A stretch of 64,000 nt of DNA from Martinezella rhizogenes (lineage in GTDB: Bacteria; Pseudomonadota; Alphaproteobacteria; Rhizobiales; Rhizobiaceae): assembly GCF_000799715.1 (NCBI RefSeq), contig NZ_JUHG01000017.1:248001-312000 (forward strand). Reading direction: 5' to 3'. The notes under the pieces were generated by a model. That model ran no database searches. It was not told the origin of the DNA and worked only from the letters and a program-made list of their open reading frames with translations. Of this stretch, positions 1-7,806 are shown in pieces. How positions within the stretch are numbered: position 1 is the stretch's first letter; each line of letters opens with the position of its first letter. Position numbers and translations under genes: made by a program.

Positions 1-410
1 ATCAGGGCCGTGGCCTGTTGCTGTTGCAGAAGGCCGGCCTCATCAAGCTGCGCGACGGTGTCGGCTTCAAAGGCACGCTGGATGACATCACCGACAATCC
101 GAAGAAGCTGACCTTCAAGGAAATCGAAGGTCCGCAGCTTGCACGCGTCACTGGCGATGTCGATCTGGCGCAAGGCTATCCGCATTTCATCGTCGCGGCC
201 AAGGCCTTCGACCCGTCATCCGGCCTGCTTTATTCCGGTGTGGACGACAAGCAGTTTGCGATCGTCTTCACCGCCCGCAAGGACAAAGCCGACAATCCGG
301 CGCTGAAGGAATTCGTCGCCCTCTATCAGAACTCTCCAGCGGTTCGCCAGGCTATCGACAAGGCCTTTGCTTCCAACAGCAAGCTCTACACGTTGCCATG
401 GCTGCAGTAA
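1..410 (+). CDS. MetQ/NLPA-family substrate-binding lipoprotein, C-terminal part
   Basis: This is the last ~135 residues of a periplasmic binding protein of the NLPA/MetQ family, which delivers methionine or other sulfur compounds to a MetNI importer. The frame (first full codon at position 3) is open to the left edge, so the start and lipobox lie outside the window. The family's C-terminal half is visible: RGLLLLQKAGLI near the edge, then GDVDLAQGYPHF, ending in LPWLQ. The stop lies 13 nt inside the following ATPase gene, so the two are translationally coupled. The flavin monooxygenases downstream suggest the ligand is an organosulfur compound rather than only methionine. That is inference. 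Confidence 0.85.
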   Translation, partial: QGRGLLLLQKAGLIKLRDGVGFKGTLDDITDNPKKLTFKEIEGPQLARVTGDVDLAQGYPHFIVAAKAFDPSSGLLYSGVDDKQFAIVFTARKDKADNPALKEFVALYQNSPAVRQAIDKAFASNSKLYTLPWLQ

Positions 411-1552
411 TCGACAACGACATCGCTACCGCCGACCTCTCGTCTCTCCCGCGTGTGGGGCGGATCCCGGTGGTGGTGCAGGAACCTGACACGGAACTCG
501 GGCAACGCCCGGGTTCCGTCGTCTTCGAGGGGATCGGCAAGACCTACATCTCTTCGGCCGGATCGGTGCGGGCGCTGCAGGACATCAGCCTGGATATACC
601 GGCGGGTGCGATCTACGGCATTATCGGGCGCAGCGGTGCCGGCAAATCGAGCCTGCTCAGGACGATCAACCGGCTGGAAAAGCCGACAAGCGGTCGTGTT
701 CTCGTCGATGGAGAAGATATCGGCGGATATAATGAGGATACGCTGGTGGCCTTGCGCCGCCGGGTCGGGATGATCTTCCAGCACTTCAATCTGCTGTCGG
801 CCAAGACCGTCTGGGGCAATGTCGCGCTGCCGCTGATTGTGGCCGGCGTGCCACGCCGCCAGATCGAGGAGCGCGTCGCAGAGGTTCTGGCGCTCGTCGG
901 GCTTGAGGACAAGCGCGACACCTATCCCTCACGCCTGTCCGGCGGCCAGAAGCAGCGTGTCGGCATTGCCCGCGCCCTGGTTCATCACCCGGAGATTCTG
1001 CTCTGCGACGAGGCGACATCGGCGCTTGATCCGGAGACGACGCTGTCTATCCTGCAGTTGCTGAAGGATATCAATCGCCGCCTCAACCTCACCATCGTGC
1101 TGATCACCCATGAGATGAGCGTCATCCGCGAAATCTGCGATCATGTCGTCGTCCTCGAGCAGGGCGGCATGGTCGAATCCGGTCCGGTCTGGCGCGTCTT
1201 TGGCAATCCGCGGCACGACGCCACCCGCGCGCTGTTGCAGCCGTTGCATCGCGACATTCCCGAGGATGTGGCACGGCGCCTGCGGCTGGAGGCCGATCCT
1301 GCTCGCCGCGAAGATGCGATCATTGCGCTGTCCTACACGGGCGAGGGCGGATTGGAGCCGGATATTGCCGCCATTGCCACCGCCATCGGTGCGCCGGTGC
1401 GGCTGTTGCAAAGTTCGCTCGACCGGATCGACGGCCATGTCCATGGCCGCCTGCTGATCGCTACACGTCGGCCGGAAAGCCAAAGGCTGGCGCGGCTCGA
1501 CGGCCTTGCGCATGAAACAAGGATATTGGGCTATGTCGACGTTGATGTATGA
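398..1552 (+). CDS. metN: MetN-type ABC importer ATPase
   Basis: ATP-hydrolysing subunit of a MetNI-type importer, 384 residues. It has Walker A GRSGAGKSS (about residues 77-85), the signature LSGGQKQRV (about 180-188) and Walker B ILLCDEATSALD (about 200-211). The C-terminal ~80 residues extend beyond the ATPase fold, where MetN proteins carry the NIL ligand-sensing domain. The N-terminus has about 45 residues before the usual start of the domain (VVFEGIGKTYIS), slightly long for the family. The chosen ATG overlaps the binding-protein gene by 13 nt and the end overlaps the permease start. The ligand may be a sulfonate or sulfone rather than methionine. Confidence 0.9.
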   Translation: MAAVIDNDIATADLSSLPRVGRIPVVVQEPDTELGQRPGSVVFEGIGKTYISSAGSVRALQDISLDIPAGAIYGIIGRSGAGKSSLLRTINRLEKPTSGRVLVDGEDIGGYNEDTLVALRRRVGMIFQHFNLLSAKTVWGNVALPLIVAGVPRRQIEERVAEVLALVGLEDKRDTYPSRLSGGQKQRVGIARALVHHPEILLCDEATSALDPETTLSILQLLKDINRRLNLTIVLITHEMSVIREICDHVVVLEQGGMVESGPVWRVFGNPRHDATRALLQPLHRDIPEDVARRLRLEADPARREDAIIALSYTGEGGLEPDIAAIATAIGAPVRLLQSSLDRIDGHVHGRLLIATRRPESQRLARLDGLAHETRILGYVDVDV

Positions 1553-2186
1553 ACGCCTGTGGCGGGCATTGCTCGACACCATAGTCATGGTCGGTGTCTC
1601 CGCCGTTTTTGCCCTGGTGATCGGTATTCCGCTGGCGGTGTTCCTGGTGTTGTCGGGGCCGGGCGGCCTCATCCATGCGCCGCGTCTCAACCGGGTGCTG
1701 GCGGCACTCATCAACGGGTTCCGCGCCACACCCTTCATCGTGCTTCTGGTCGCCCTGCTGCCGCTGACGCGGTTGCTGACCGGCACCACGATCGGCGTCT
1801 GGGCGGCGATCGTGCCCCTGTCGATCAGTGCCACGCCGTTCTTCGCGCGCATTGCCGAAGTCAGCCTGCGCGAGGTCGATGGTGGGTTGATCGAGGCGGC
1901 GCAGGCGATCGGTTGCCGTCGCTGGCATATCGTTCGCCATGTGCTCTTGCCGGAAGCGCTGCCCGGTATCGTCGGCGGCTTCACCATCACCATCGTCAGC
2001 ATGATCGGTGCGTCGGCCATGGCCGGCGCCATCGGTGCCGGCGGTCTTGGCGATATGGCGATCCGCTACGGCTATCAACGTTACGACACGACGGTGATGG
2101 CCATGGTCATCGTTGTCCTCATCGCACTCGTCTGCCTCGTGCAGTTTACCGGCGACTATGCCGTTAGCCGCCTGCGGGCACGCTGA
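1533..2186 (+). CDS. metI: MetI-type ABC importer permease
   Basis: Inner-membrane permease of the same importer, 217 residues, the usual MetI length. Five or so hydrophobic segments are visible. The permease/ATPase coupling motif lies near EAAQAIGCRRWHIVRHVLLPEALPG, and the glycine-rich GAIGAGGLGDMAIRYGYQRYD tail is typical of MetI. The ATG at 1533 is preferred over the TTG at 1506 because an AAGGA ribosome site sits 9 nt upstream and the resulting length fits the family. It overlaps metN by 20 nt. The next gene follows after 20 nt. Confidence 0.9.
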   Translation: MSTLMYERLWRALLDTIVMVGVSAVFALVIGIPLAVFLVLSGPGGLIHAPRLNRVLAALINGFRATPFIVLLVALLPLTRLLTGTTIGVWAAIVPLSISATPFFARIAEVSLREVDGGLIEAAQAIGCRRWHIVRHVLLPEALPGIVGGFTITIVSMIGASAMAGAIGAGGLGDMAIRYGYQRYDTTVMAMVIVVLIALVCLVQFTGDYAVSRLRAR

Positions 2187-2206
2187 CGTTTTCTCAGGAG
2201 TTTTGC

Positions 2207-3466
2207 ATGACCGACGCCTACCCCACGGGCTCGAACACTATATCCACCGAAACGACGGAGCCGCGCCGGCCGGCACCGCCATGGCCACCACGTCTCATCG
2301 AAACCGACGATCAGGCAATCAAAACTGCCGAGGCGCTGGCCGAGAAATTCCGGACAGGGGCGTCCGAGCGTGACCGCGAACGGCGGCTCCCCTGGGAGGA
2401 GATTGATCTCTATACGGAAAGCGGCCTTGGCGGCATCACGGTTCCGAACGCCTATGGCGGCGCCGAAGTTTCGCATGTCACGCTCGCCAAGGTCTTCGAG
2501 ATCCTCTGTGCGGCCGATCCGGCGCTCGGCCAGATCCCGCAGAACCAGTTCGGCGTGCTGTCGCTGTTGCGCGAGATCGGCACGGAAGAGCAGAAGCGCC
2601 GCTTCTATGGCGATATTCTCAGGGGTTACCGCATCGGCAATGCCGGACCGGAGCGTGGCCGCAATGCCGTCAATGTCAGCACGACGCGCCTGCGCCAGAC
2701 GCCTGACGGGCTGCGGCTGACCGGTCGGCGCTTCTATTCGACCGGCGCCATCTTCGCGCACTGGATACCGACACGCGCCGTCGACGATCAGGATCGTCCG
2801 GTTCAGGTCTGGGCGCCCTATGACGCTAGCGGCGTCAACGTCATCGACGACTGGTCCTCCTTCGGCCAGCGGACGACAGCCAGCGGCACGGTGGAATTCA
2901 CTGATGTTGCGATCGGTAGAGAACAGGTCTTTCCCGTCTGGCAGCTTGCCGACCGTCCGGGCATAACCGGGCCGGTCTCGCAGCTCATTCAGGTGGCGAT
3001 TGATGCCGGCATCGCCCGCGCAGCGATCGAGGACACGGTCGCTTTCGTCAAGGACTATGCGCGCCCGTGGATGGATTCCGGCCTGCAATCGGCAAGTGAC
3101 GATCCGACCATCATTCACGAGATCGGCCATCTCTATACCGAACTCCACGCCGCGCAGGCATTACTCTACGCCGCCGGCGAAGTGTTGGACGAAGTGGCGC
3201 GCGCGCCGATCACCGAGGCATCTAGCGCGCGGGCTTCGGCAGCGGTTGCCGAAGCAAAGATCCTGACGACGGAGATCGCTCTGGAGGCGACCGAGAAGCT
3301 GTTCGATCTGGCGGGTTCGGCCGCAACCCGCGCCGGGCACAATCTCGATCGGCATTGGCGCAATGCGCGGGTGCATACGCTGCATGATCCGGTGCGCTGG
3401 AAATATCACCTGCTTGGCAATTACCAGCTCAACGGCGTCTTCCCAGCCCGCCATCAGTGGAATTAG
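2207..3466 (+). CDS. SfnB/DszC-like acyl-CoA-dehydrogenase-fold flavin oxidoreductase (copy 1)
   Basis: 419-residue protein of the acyl-CoA dehydrogenase fold, in the branch holding SfnB (sulfur acquisition) and DszC (dibenzothiophene monooxygenase). Members use reduced flavin to oxygenate small organosulfur substrates in the cytoplasm. Visible features are the N-terminal helical half (LPWEEIDLYTESGLGGITVPNAYGG), the flavin-region segment YSTGAIFAHWIP, the FGQRTTASGTVEF stretch and the C-terminal HTLHDPVRWKYHLLGNYQLNG common to this branch. The start has a CAGGAG ribosome site. It lies directly behind metNI and before a close paralogue. No flavin reductase gene is visible here. Confidence 0.85.
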   Translation: MTDAYPTGSNTISTETTEPRRPAPPWPPRLIETDDQAIKTAEALAEKFRTGASERDRERRLPWEEIDLYTESGLGGITVPNAYGGAEVSHVTLAKVFEILCAADPALGQIPQNQFGVLSLLREIGTEEQKRRFYGDILRGYRIGNAGPERGRNAVNVSTTRLRQTPDGLRLTGRRFYSTGAIFAHWIPTRAVDDQDRPVQVWAPYDASGVNVIDDWSSFGQRTTASGTVEFTDVAIGREQVFPVWQLADRPGITGPVSQLIQVAIDAGIARAAIEDTVAFVKDYARPWMDSGLQSASDDPTIIHEIGHLYTELHAAQALLYAAGEVLDEVARAPITEASSARASAAVAEAKILTTEIALEATEKLFDLAGSAATRAGHNLDRHWRNARVHTLHDPVRWKYHLLGNYQLNGVFPARHQWN

Positions 3467-3476
3467 GAGCGTCGAC

Positions 3477-4715
3477 ATGGCCGACATCAATTCACCCACA
3501 TCCGTTTCGCCCGCGCCGCCACCAAGCCGCCCCGCCGATATCATCCGTGACGATGCGCAGGCGCTTGAGGTCGCGGCGCGGCTCGCCACCGACTTTGCTG
3601 CGAGCGCTTCAGCGCGTGACAGCGAGCGGCTTCTGCCCTGGGCGGAACTCGATCAATACAGCAGCAGCGGCCTCTGGGGTATCACCGTTCCCCGCGAATA
3701 TGGCGGCGCGGGCGTCTCGGCGAAGACCGTCGCGCAGACGATCGTCACCATCGGTGCCGCAGACGGGTCGCTGTCGCAGATTCCGCAGAACCATTATTAC
3801 GCGCTGGAGGTACTTCGCGTCGGCGGGAGCGCGGAACAGAAGGCTTTCTTCTACAAGCGTGTGCTGGCCGGCGAGCGGCTGGGCAATGCGCTCGCCGAAA
3901 TCGGTCAGCGCGATTTTAAGCGCCGCACCCGGCTCGTGCGCGAGCCCGGCGGCTGGTATGTCGAGGGAAAGAAGTTCTACTGCACCGGCGCGATCTACGC
4001 CCACTGGATTCCGACCTTGGTCGTTGCCGAGGAGGAGAGTGGACCTGTAACCTATCTCGCCTTCGTTCCCCGGAACGCGCCGGGCGTCACAATCCATGAT
4101 GATTGGGACGGTTTCGGGCAGCGTGTGACGGGCAGTGGCACGGTATTGTTCGAGCGGGTCAGGATAGAGTCGGAATGGGTCGTTCCGTTCCAGACCTCCT
4201 TCGAGCGGCCGACGACCATCGGGCCGTTTGCGCAGATCATGCATGCGGCCATCGATCTCGGTATCGGTTTCGGCGCCTATCAGGAGATGCTGCGCTTCAT
4301 CCGTGAGCGCGCTCGGCCCTGGTTGGACGCCAAGGTCGATCGTGCCTCCGACGATCCGCTGACGCTGCATCAGGTCGGCAATGTCTGGCTGCGGCTGCGG
4401 GCGGCGCAGGCGCTGCTTGATCGTGCAGCCGCTGAGGTCGATGCGGCGCGGGCCGATATGACGGAAGAGAGCGTTGCGCGTGCGTCGATCGCCGTGGCGG
4501 AAGCGAAAATCCTGTCGACGAAGGCCGGGCTGCTCGCCGCCAACAAGCTGTTCGAACTGTCCGGCACGTCCTCGACGCTGGCGGAGGACAATCTCGATCG
4601 TTACTGGCGCAATGTGCGGACGCACACGCTGCACGATCCGGTCCGCTGGAAGTATCAAGCTGTCGGCAACTACTACCTGAATGGCAAACTGCCGCCGCGT
4701 CACGGCGCGATCTAG
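3477..4715 (+). CDS. SfnB/DszC-like flavin oxidoreductase (copy 2)
   Basis: 412-residue paralogue of the preceding protein, sharing LPWAELDQYSSSGLWGITVPREYGG, YCTGAIYAHWIP, FGQRVTGSGTVLF and HTLHDPVRWKYQAVGNYYLNG. The ATG at 3477 is chosen over the upstream open frame because TAGGAG at 3464-3469 precedes it and the N-terminus then aligns with copy 1. The copies are clearly diverged, so this is an old duplication or recruitment of two substrate specificities rather than a recent repeat. The probable role is FMNH2-dependent desulfurisation of imported organosulfur compounds. The exact substrate cannot be read from the sequence. Confidence 0.85.
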   Translation: MADINSPTSVSPAPPPSRPADIIRDDAQALEVAARLATDFAASASARDSERLLPWAELDQYSSSGLWGITVPREYGGAGVSAKTVAQTIVTIGAADGSLSQIPQNHYYALEVLRVGGSAEQKAFFYKRVLAGERLGNALAEIGQRDFKRRTRLVREPGGWYVEGKKFYCTGAIYAHWIPTLVVAEEESGPVTYLAFVPRNAPGVTIHDDWDGFGQRVTGSGTVLFERVRIESEWVVPFQTSFERPTTIGPFAQIMHAAIDLGIGFGAYQEMLRFIRERARPWLDAKVDRASDDPLTLHQVGNVWLRLRAAQALLDRAAAEVDAARADMTEESVARASIAVAEAKILSTKAGLLAANKLFELSGTSSTLAEDNLDRYWRNVRTHTLHDPVRWKYQAVGNYYLNGKLPPRHGAI

Positions 4716-4727
4716 GTTATCGATGCC

Positions 4728-6086
4728 ATGAAGAAACAGATCCTCCTCAATGCCTTCAACATGAACTCCGTCGGCCATATCAATCATGGCCTCTGGACGC
4801 ATCCACGCGACCGGTCGGATCAGTACAAGACGCTCGACTATTGGACATCGGTTGCCAGGACGCTGGAACGTGGCCTGTTCGACGGCATATTCCTTGCCGA
4901 TATTGTCGGCGTCTATGATGTCTATCAGAACTCCGTCGACCTGACGCTGCGCGAATCCATCCAGCTTCCGGTCAACGATCCGCTGCTTCTGGTCTCCGGC
5001 ATGGCGGCGGTGACGCGGCATCTCGGTTTCGGCATCACCGTCAACCTCAATTCGGAAGTGCCCTATCTCTTCGCCCGCCGCATGTCGACGCTCGATCACC
5101 TGACGGGTGGCCGCATCGGCTGGAACATCGTCACCGGCTATCTCGACAGCGCCGCCCGAGCGCTCGGCCAGGATGGGCAGGCGGATCATGACACGCGCTA
5201 TGATCGCGCCGACGATTATCTGGAGGTGCTCTACAAGCTCTGGGAAGGAAGCTGGGACGACGACGCGGTGCGTGCCGACCGGCAGGCACGGATTTTCGCC
5301 GATCCCGCCAAGGTCAGGCCGATCCATCATCGCGGGCCGTTTTATCAGGTTGACGGCTATCATCTTTCCGAACCCTCCATACAGCGGACGCCGATGCTCT
5401 ATCAGGCCGGCACGTCGGCGCGCGGCCGCCAGTTCGCGGCAAGGCATGCCGAATGCGTCTTCATCACCGCGACCGACAAGAATGCGGCACGGACCACCTC
5501 GCGCATACTGAGACAGGCGGTCGTCGACGCGGGACGACGGCCGGAGGACGTGAAGATATTCGTCGGGATTACTGTGATCCCGGATCGCTCGCGGCAGGCG
5601 GCACAAGAAAAATACGAGGATTATCTACGCCATGCGAGCCCGGAAGCGGGACTGGCGCATTTCGCGGCCAGCACCGGCATCGATTTTTCCCGCTATGAGC
5701 TGGACGATCCGATTGCCTACGGTACCTCCAATGCCATCCAGTCGGCAACGCAGCTCGCGCAGCAGCGCGGCTGGACCAAGCGGCAATTGCTGAAGGAATT
5801 GGCCGTCGGCGGCCGCTATCCGGTTATCGTCGGCGACGCTGCGGATATTGCCGACGAGCTCGAAAGCTGGATCACCGAAGGCGAGATCGACGGGTTCAAT
5901 CTGACGCGAACGGTGACGCCGGAGAGCTACGAGGATTTCATCGACATCGTCGTGCCTGCCTTGCAGGATCGCGGTCTCTACAAGACGGCTTACGGTGAGG
6001 GATCACTGCGAAACCGAATCTTCGGCGAGGGCGATCGATTGCCGGCGCGGCACGCGGCTGCGTCGTTTCGCAATGGCCGGTTATAG
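4728..6086 (+). CDS. NtaA/SnaA/DszA-family FMN-dependent monooxygenase
   Basis: 452-residue monooxygenase of the bacterial luciferase-like superfamily, NtaA/SnaA/SoxA(DszA) branch, which cleaves C-S or C-N bonds using FMNH2 and oxygen. Branch features are visible: an N-terminal LNAFNMNSVGHINHGLWTHPRD, FDGIFLADIVGVYD, SEVPYLFARRMSTLDHLTGGRIGWNIVTGYLDSAAR split across about residues 105-145, and MLYQAGTSARGRQFAARHAE. The length is normal. It starts 12 nt after copy 2 of the SfnB-like enzymes and appears to be the last gene of the sulfur operon. A separate flavin reductase would be needed and is not in view. Confidence 0.88.
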   Translation: MKKQILLNAFNMNSVGHINHGLWTHPRDRSDQYKTLDYWTSVARTLERGLFDGIFLADIVGVYDVYQNSVDLTLRESIQLPVNDPLLLVSGMAAVTRHLGFGITVNLNSEVPYLFARRMSTLDHLTGGRIGWNIVTGYLDSAARALGQDGQADHDTRYDRADDYLEVLYKLWEGSWDDDAVRADRQARIFADPAKVRPIHHRGPFYQVDGYHLSEPSIQRTPMLYQAGTSARGRQFAARHAECVFITATDKNAARTTSRILRQAVVDAGRRPEDVKIFVGITVIPDRSRQAAQEKYEDYLRHASPEAGLAHFAASTGIDFSRYELDDPIAYGTSNAIQSATQLAQQRGWTKRQLLKELAVGGRYPVIVGDAADIADELESWITEGEIDGFNLTRTVTPESYEDFIDIVVPALQDRGLYKTAYGEGSLRNRIFGEGDRLPARHAAASFRNGRL

Positions 6087-6280
6087 CGGATGCTTTGGGA
6101 AGTGGCGTGAGGGAATGTTGATGGTCGAGGTGTAGCCCGTCACCTGCTTTGCCTGCAATTGCGTCCAGGCAAAGTCGAGGCAACAATGGTTTGCCTTCGT
6201 CGCAAACACCGCCGTCATCCAGATTTTGCCATCCGAATCAGATCAGTGCGGCCGATCGACACTAGTGAGACGGAAAATTG

Positions 6281-6538
6281 ATGACGCTCAATGCAAGCGA
6301 CGTGGGCCTTACCGAGGCGATGAGCCGGTACTTTATAGTGAAAGCAGAAGTGAGGGAATTGAAAGCGCGGCTGGAAACGGCAAGGCGCGAGGCCGGTGAG
6401 GATATCAAGACTTTTTACAACCCTCGTTCCAACCTCAATCACGCGATCGATATCCTGCGATCGCATGTGTTGAAAAAGGAAATGGTCTCTCTGATGAAAC
6501 AGGCGGAGCTCCTCTGCGGGCATTCGGCGCAGCCATAA
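6281..6538 (+). CDS. Small helical protein of unknown function
   Basis: 85-residue protein not recognised. It is mostly charged helix (KAEVRELKARLETARREAGEDIK, about residues 20-42), possibly a short coiled coil, with a conserved-looking centre FYNPRSNLNHAIDILRSHVLKKEMVSLMKQ. There is no signal peptide or membrane segment. ATG 6281 is taken rather than the adjacent TTG at 6278. A purine-rich GAGACGGAA lies upstream. It stands alone between the sulfur operon and the arabinose-related regulator. The 194 bases before it hold no convincing gene. Confidence 0.5.
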   Translation: MTLNASDVGLTEAMSRYFIVKAEVRELKARLETARREAGEDIKTFYNPRSNLNHAIDILRSHVLKKEMVSLMKQAELLCGHSAQP

Positions 6539-6602
6539 CCACACGCAGGGGATTAGCCCACCAAGCTCGAAATCAATCCATATTCATTGATAGCCTTGTT
6601 AA

Positions 6603-6617
6603 ATCAGAAATGCTGAT
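6603..6617. promoter_or_regulatory. Candidate operator upstream of the winged-helix regulator
   Basis: A 15-base imperfect dyad, ATCAGAAATGCTGAT, lies 36 bases before the regulator's ATG. It matches the perfect dyad at 7587-7601 (ATCACAAATTGTGAT) at 12 of 15 positions, in the same ATCA-N7-TGAT frame. The pair is best explained as a binding site for the adjacent regulator: one copy for autoregulation and one before the arabinofuranosidase gene. This is inference from spacing and similarity only. Confidence 0.45.
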
Positions 6618-6653
6618 ATAAATGAAAGTAATTGATGGGGCACGCAGGAAACG

Positions 6654-7580
6654 ATGAAGCGCGGCTTTCTAACGATCTATGCCGGAGAGAATGCCGCGGC
6701 GCTGCGGGCACTTTCCGTGCCCGCGCGCGTGGACATGCTCCGGTTGCTATGCTCCAAGGGCCCGCTGAATGTGAATGAAATCGCGCGGGCCCTGGACCTT
6801 CCGCAGTCGACGGTTGCCACCGGGATCATGATCCTGGAAGAGGCCGGACTGGTCGAGACCAAGGCGGCAAAAGCCCGCAAGGGATACCAGAAGATCTGTT
6901 CAGCACTTTATGATGAGATTCTTGTCAGCTTCGAGGACATGGCTCCGAAGCACGACGAGGATGTGATCGAGGTGGCGATGCCGATTGGTCTTTACACGAG
7001 CTGCGAGACCCATGCGCCGTGTGGCCTCTGTTCGACCGAGGGGGTGATCGGCCTGCTCGATGTTCCCGACTATTTCCTTGATCCCCAGCGCATGCAGGCC
7101 GGTTTGCTCTGGTTCGGACGCGGGCATGTGGAGTATAAATTCCCCAACAATGCCAAGATCCTGAACAAGAACGTCAATGCCATCGAGTTCTCGATGGAGC
7201 TCTCCTCCGAGGTCCCAGGAACCAATCCCGACTGGCCCTCGGACATCACCATCTGGGTCAATGGCGTCGCCGTCGGCACATGGATGTCGCCGGGCGACTA
7301 TGGGGACAAGCGCGGTGCTTTCACGCCGAACTGGTGGAAGCTTGAGGGCTCCCAATACGGCAAGCTCAAGACCTGGCGGATATCGAAAAAAGGCACATTC
7401 ATCGACGGCGTTGCCGCTTCGGATGTCACCATCGATGACCTGGCCATCAGCCAGCATTCCTCGATCCGGCTCAGGATTGGCATCGCCGACGATGCACGCC
7501 ACACGGGTGGCGTGAACATATTCGGCCGCGGCTTCGGCAATTACGGTCGCGATATCCTCATGCGGATTGATCTCTCGTAA
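6654..7580 (+). CDS. Two-domain winged-helix (ArsR-like) regulator with beta-rich C-terminal domain
   Basis: 308-residue regulator. Residues ~10-85 form an ArsR-like winged helix: LRALSVPARVDMLRLLC, then LNVNEIARALDLPQSTVATGIMILEEAGLVE. A linker holds three close cysteines, C117-x5-C123-x2-C126, which could bind metal or be redox-active. Residues ~140-308 are rich in beta-type sequence, Trp and Gly (ITIWVNGVAVGTWMSPGDYG, RLRIGIADDARHTGG, FGRGFGNYGRDILMRI), reminiscent of a carbohydrate-binding fold. The start has an AGGA site 8 nt upstream. It precedes a GH51 arabinofuranosidase and a sugar-type importer, so the C-terminal domain may sense an arabinose-containing ligand. Function is inferred from position. 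Confidence 0.75.
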   Translation: MKRGFLTIYAGENAAALRALSVPARVDMLRLLCSKGPLNVNEIARALDLPQSTVATGIMILEEAGLVETKAAKARKGYQKICSALYDEILVSFEDMAPKHDEDVIEVAMPIGLYTSCETHAPCGLCSTEGVIGLLDVPDYFLDPQRMQAGLLWFGRGHVEYKFPNNAKILNKNVNAIEFSMELSSEVPGTNPDWPSDITIWVNGVAVGTWMSPGDYGDKRGAFTPNWWKLEGSQYGKLKTWRISKKGTFIDGVAASDVTIDDLAISQHSSIRLRIGIADDARHTGGVNIFGRGFGNYGRDILMRIDLS

Positions 7581-7586
7581 ATTCAA

Positions 7587-7601
7587 ATCACAAATTGTGA
7601 T
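7587..7601. promoter_or_regulatory. Candidate operator, perfect 7-bp dyad
   Basis: ATCACAA-A-TTGTGAT is a perfect dyad with a single central base, 6 bases after the regulator stop and about 205 bases before the arabinofuranosidase gene. A related dyad sits upstream of the regulator itself at 6603-6617. The 226-base intergenic region around it is noticeably AT-rich. It also holds TGTATCAG/CTGATACA arms at 7750-7757 and 7782-7789, just before the ribosome site of the next gene. Confidence 0.45.
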
Positions 7602-7806
7602 ATATAGCCGGCATTCCTATGGAATGGCCGTCTCTGGTCATTTTCACATAATTCATTGAAATTGCTATTTTTTGTCTAAATTTTCCGCAGTGCAAGATGA
7701 TTTTTTAGCTTGGACGGCGCATAAATTGGCGTTGACGGCTTGCCAAAAGTGTATCAGCATCTAGGTATAAGAACGAAATATCTGATACATATACGGGAGG
7801 ATAGCA

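Noticed and set aside
3609..5606. A ~665-codon open frame on the minus strand under the second SfnB-like and the monooxygenase genes
   Set aside because: It lies antisense to two clearly recognised enzymes, has no ribosome site and its translation is Arg/His/Asp-rich without any family pattern, as expected from high-GC antisense frames.
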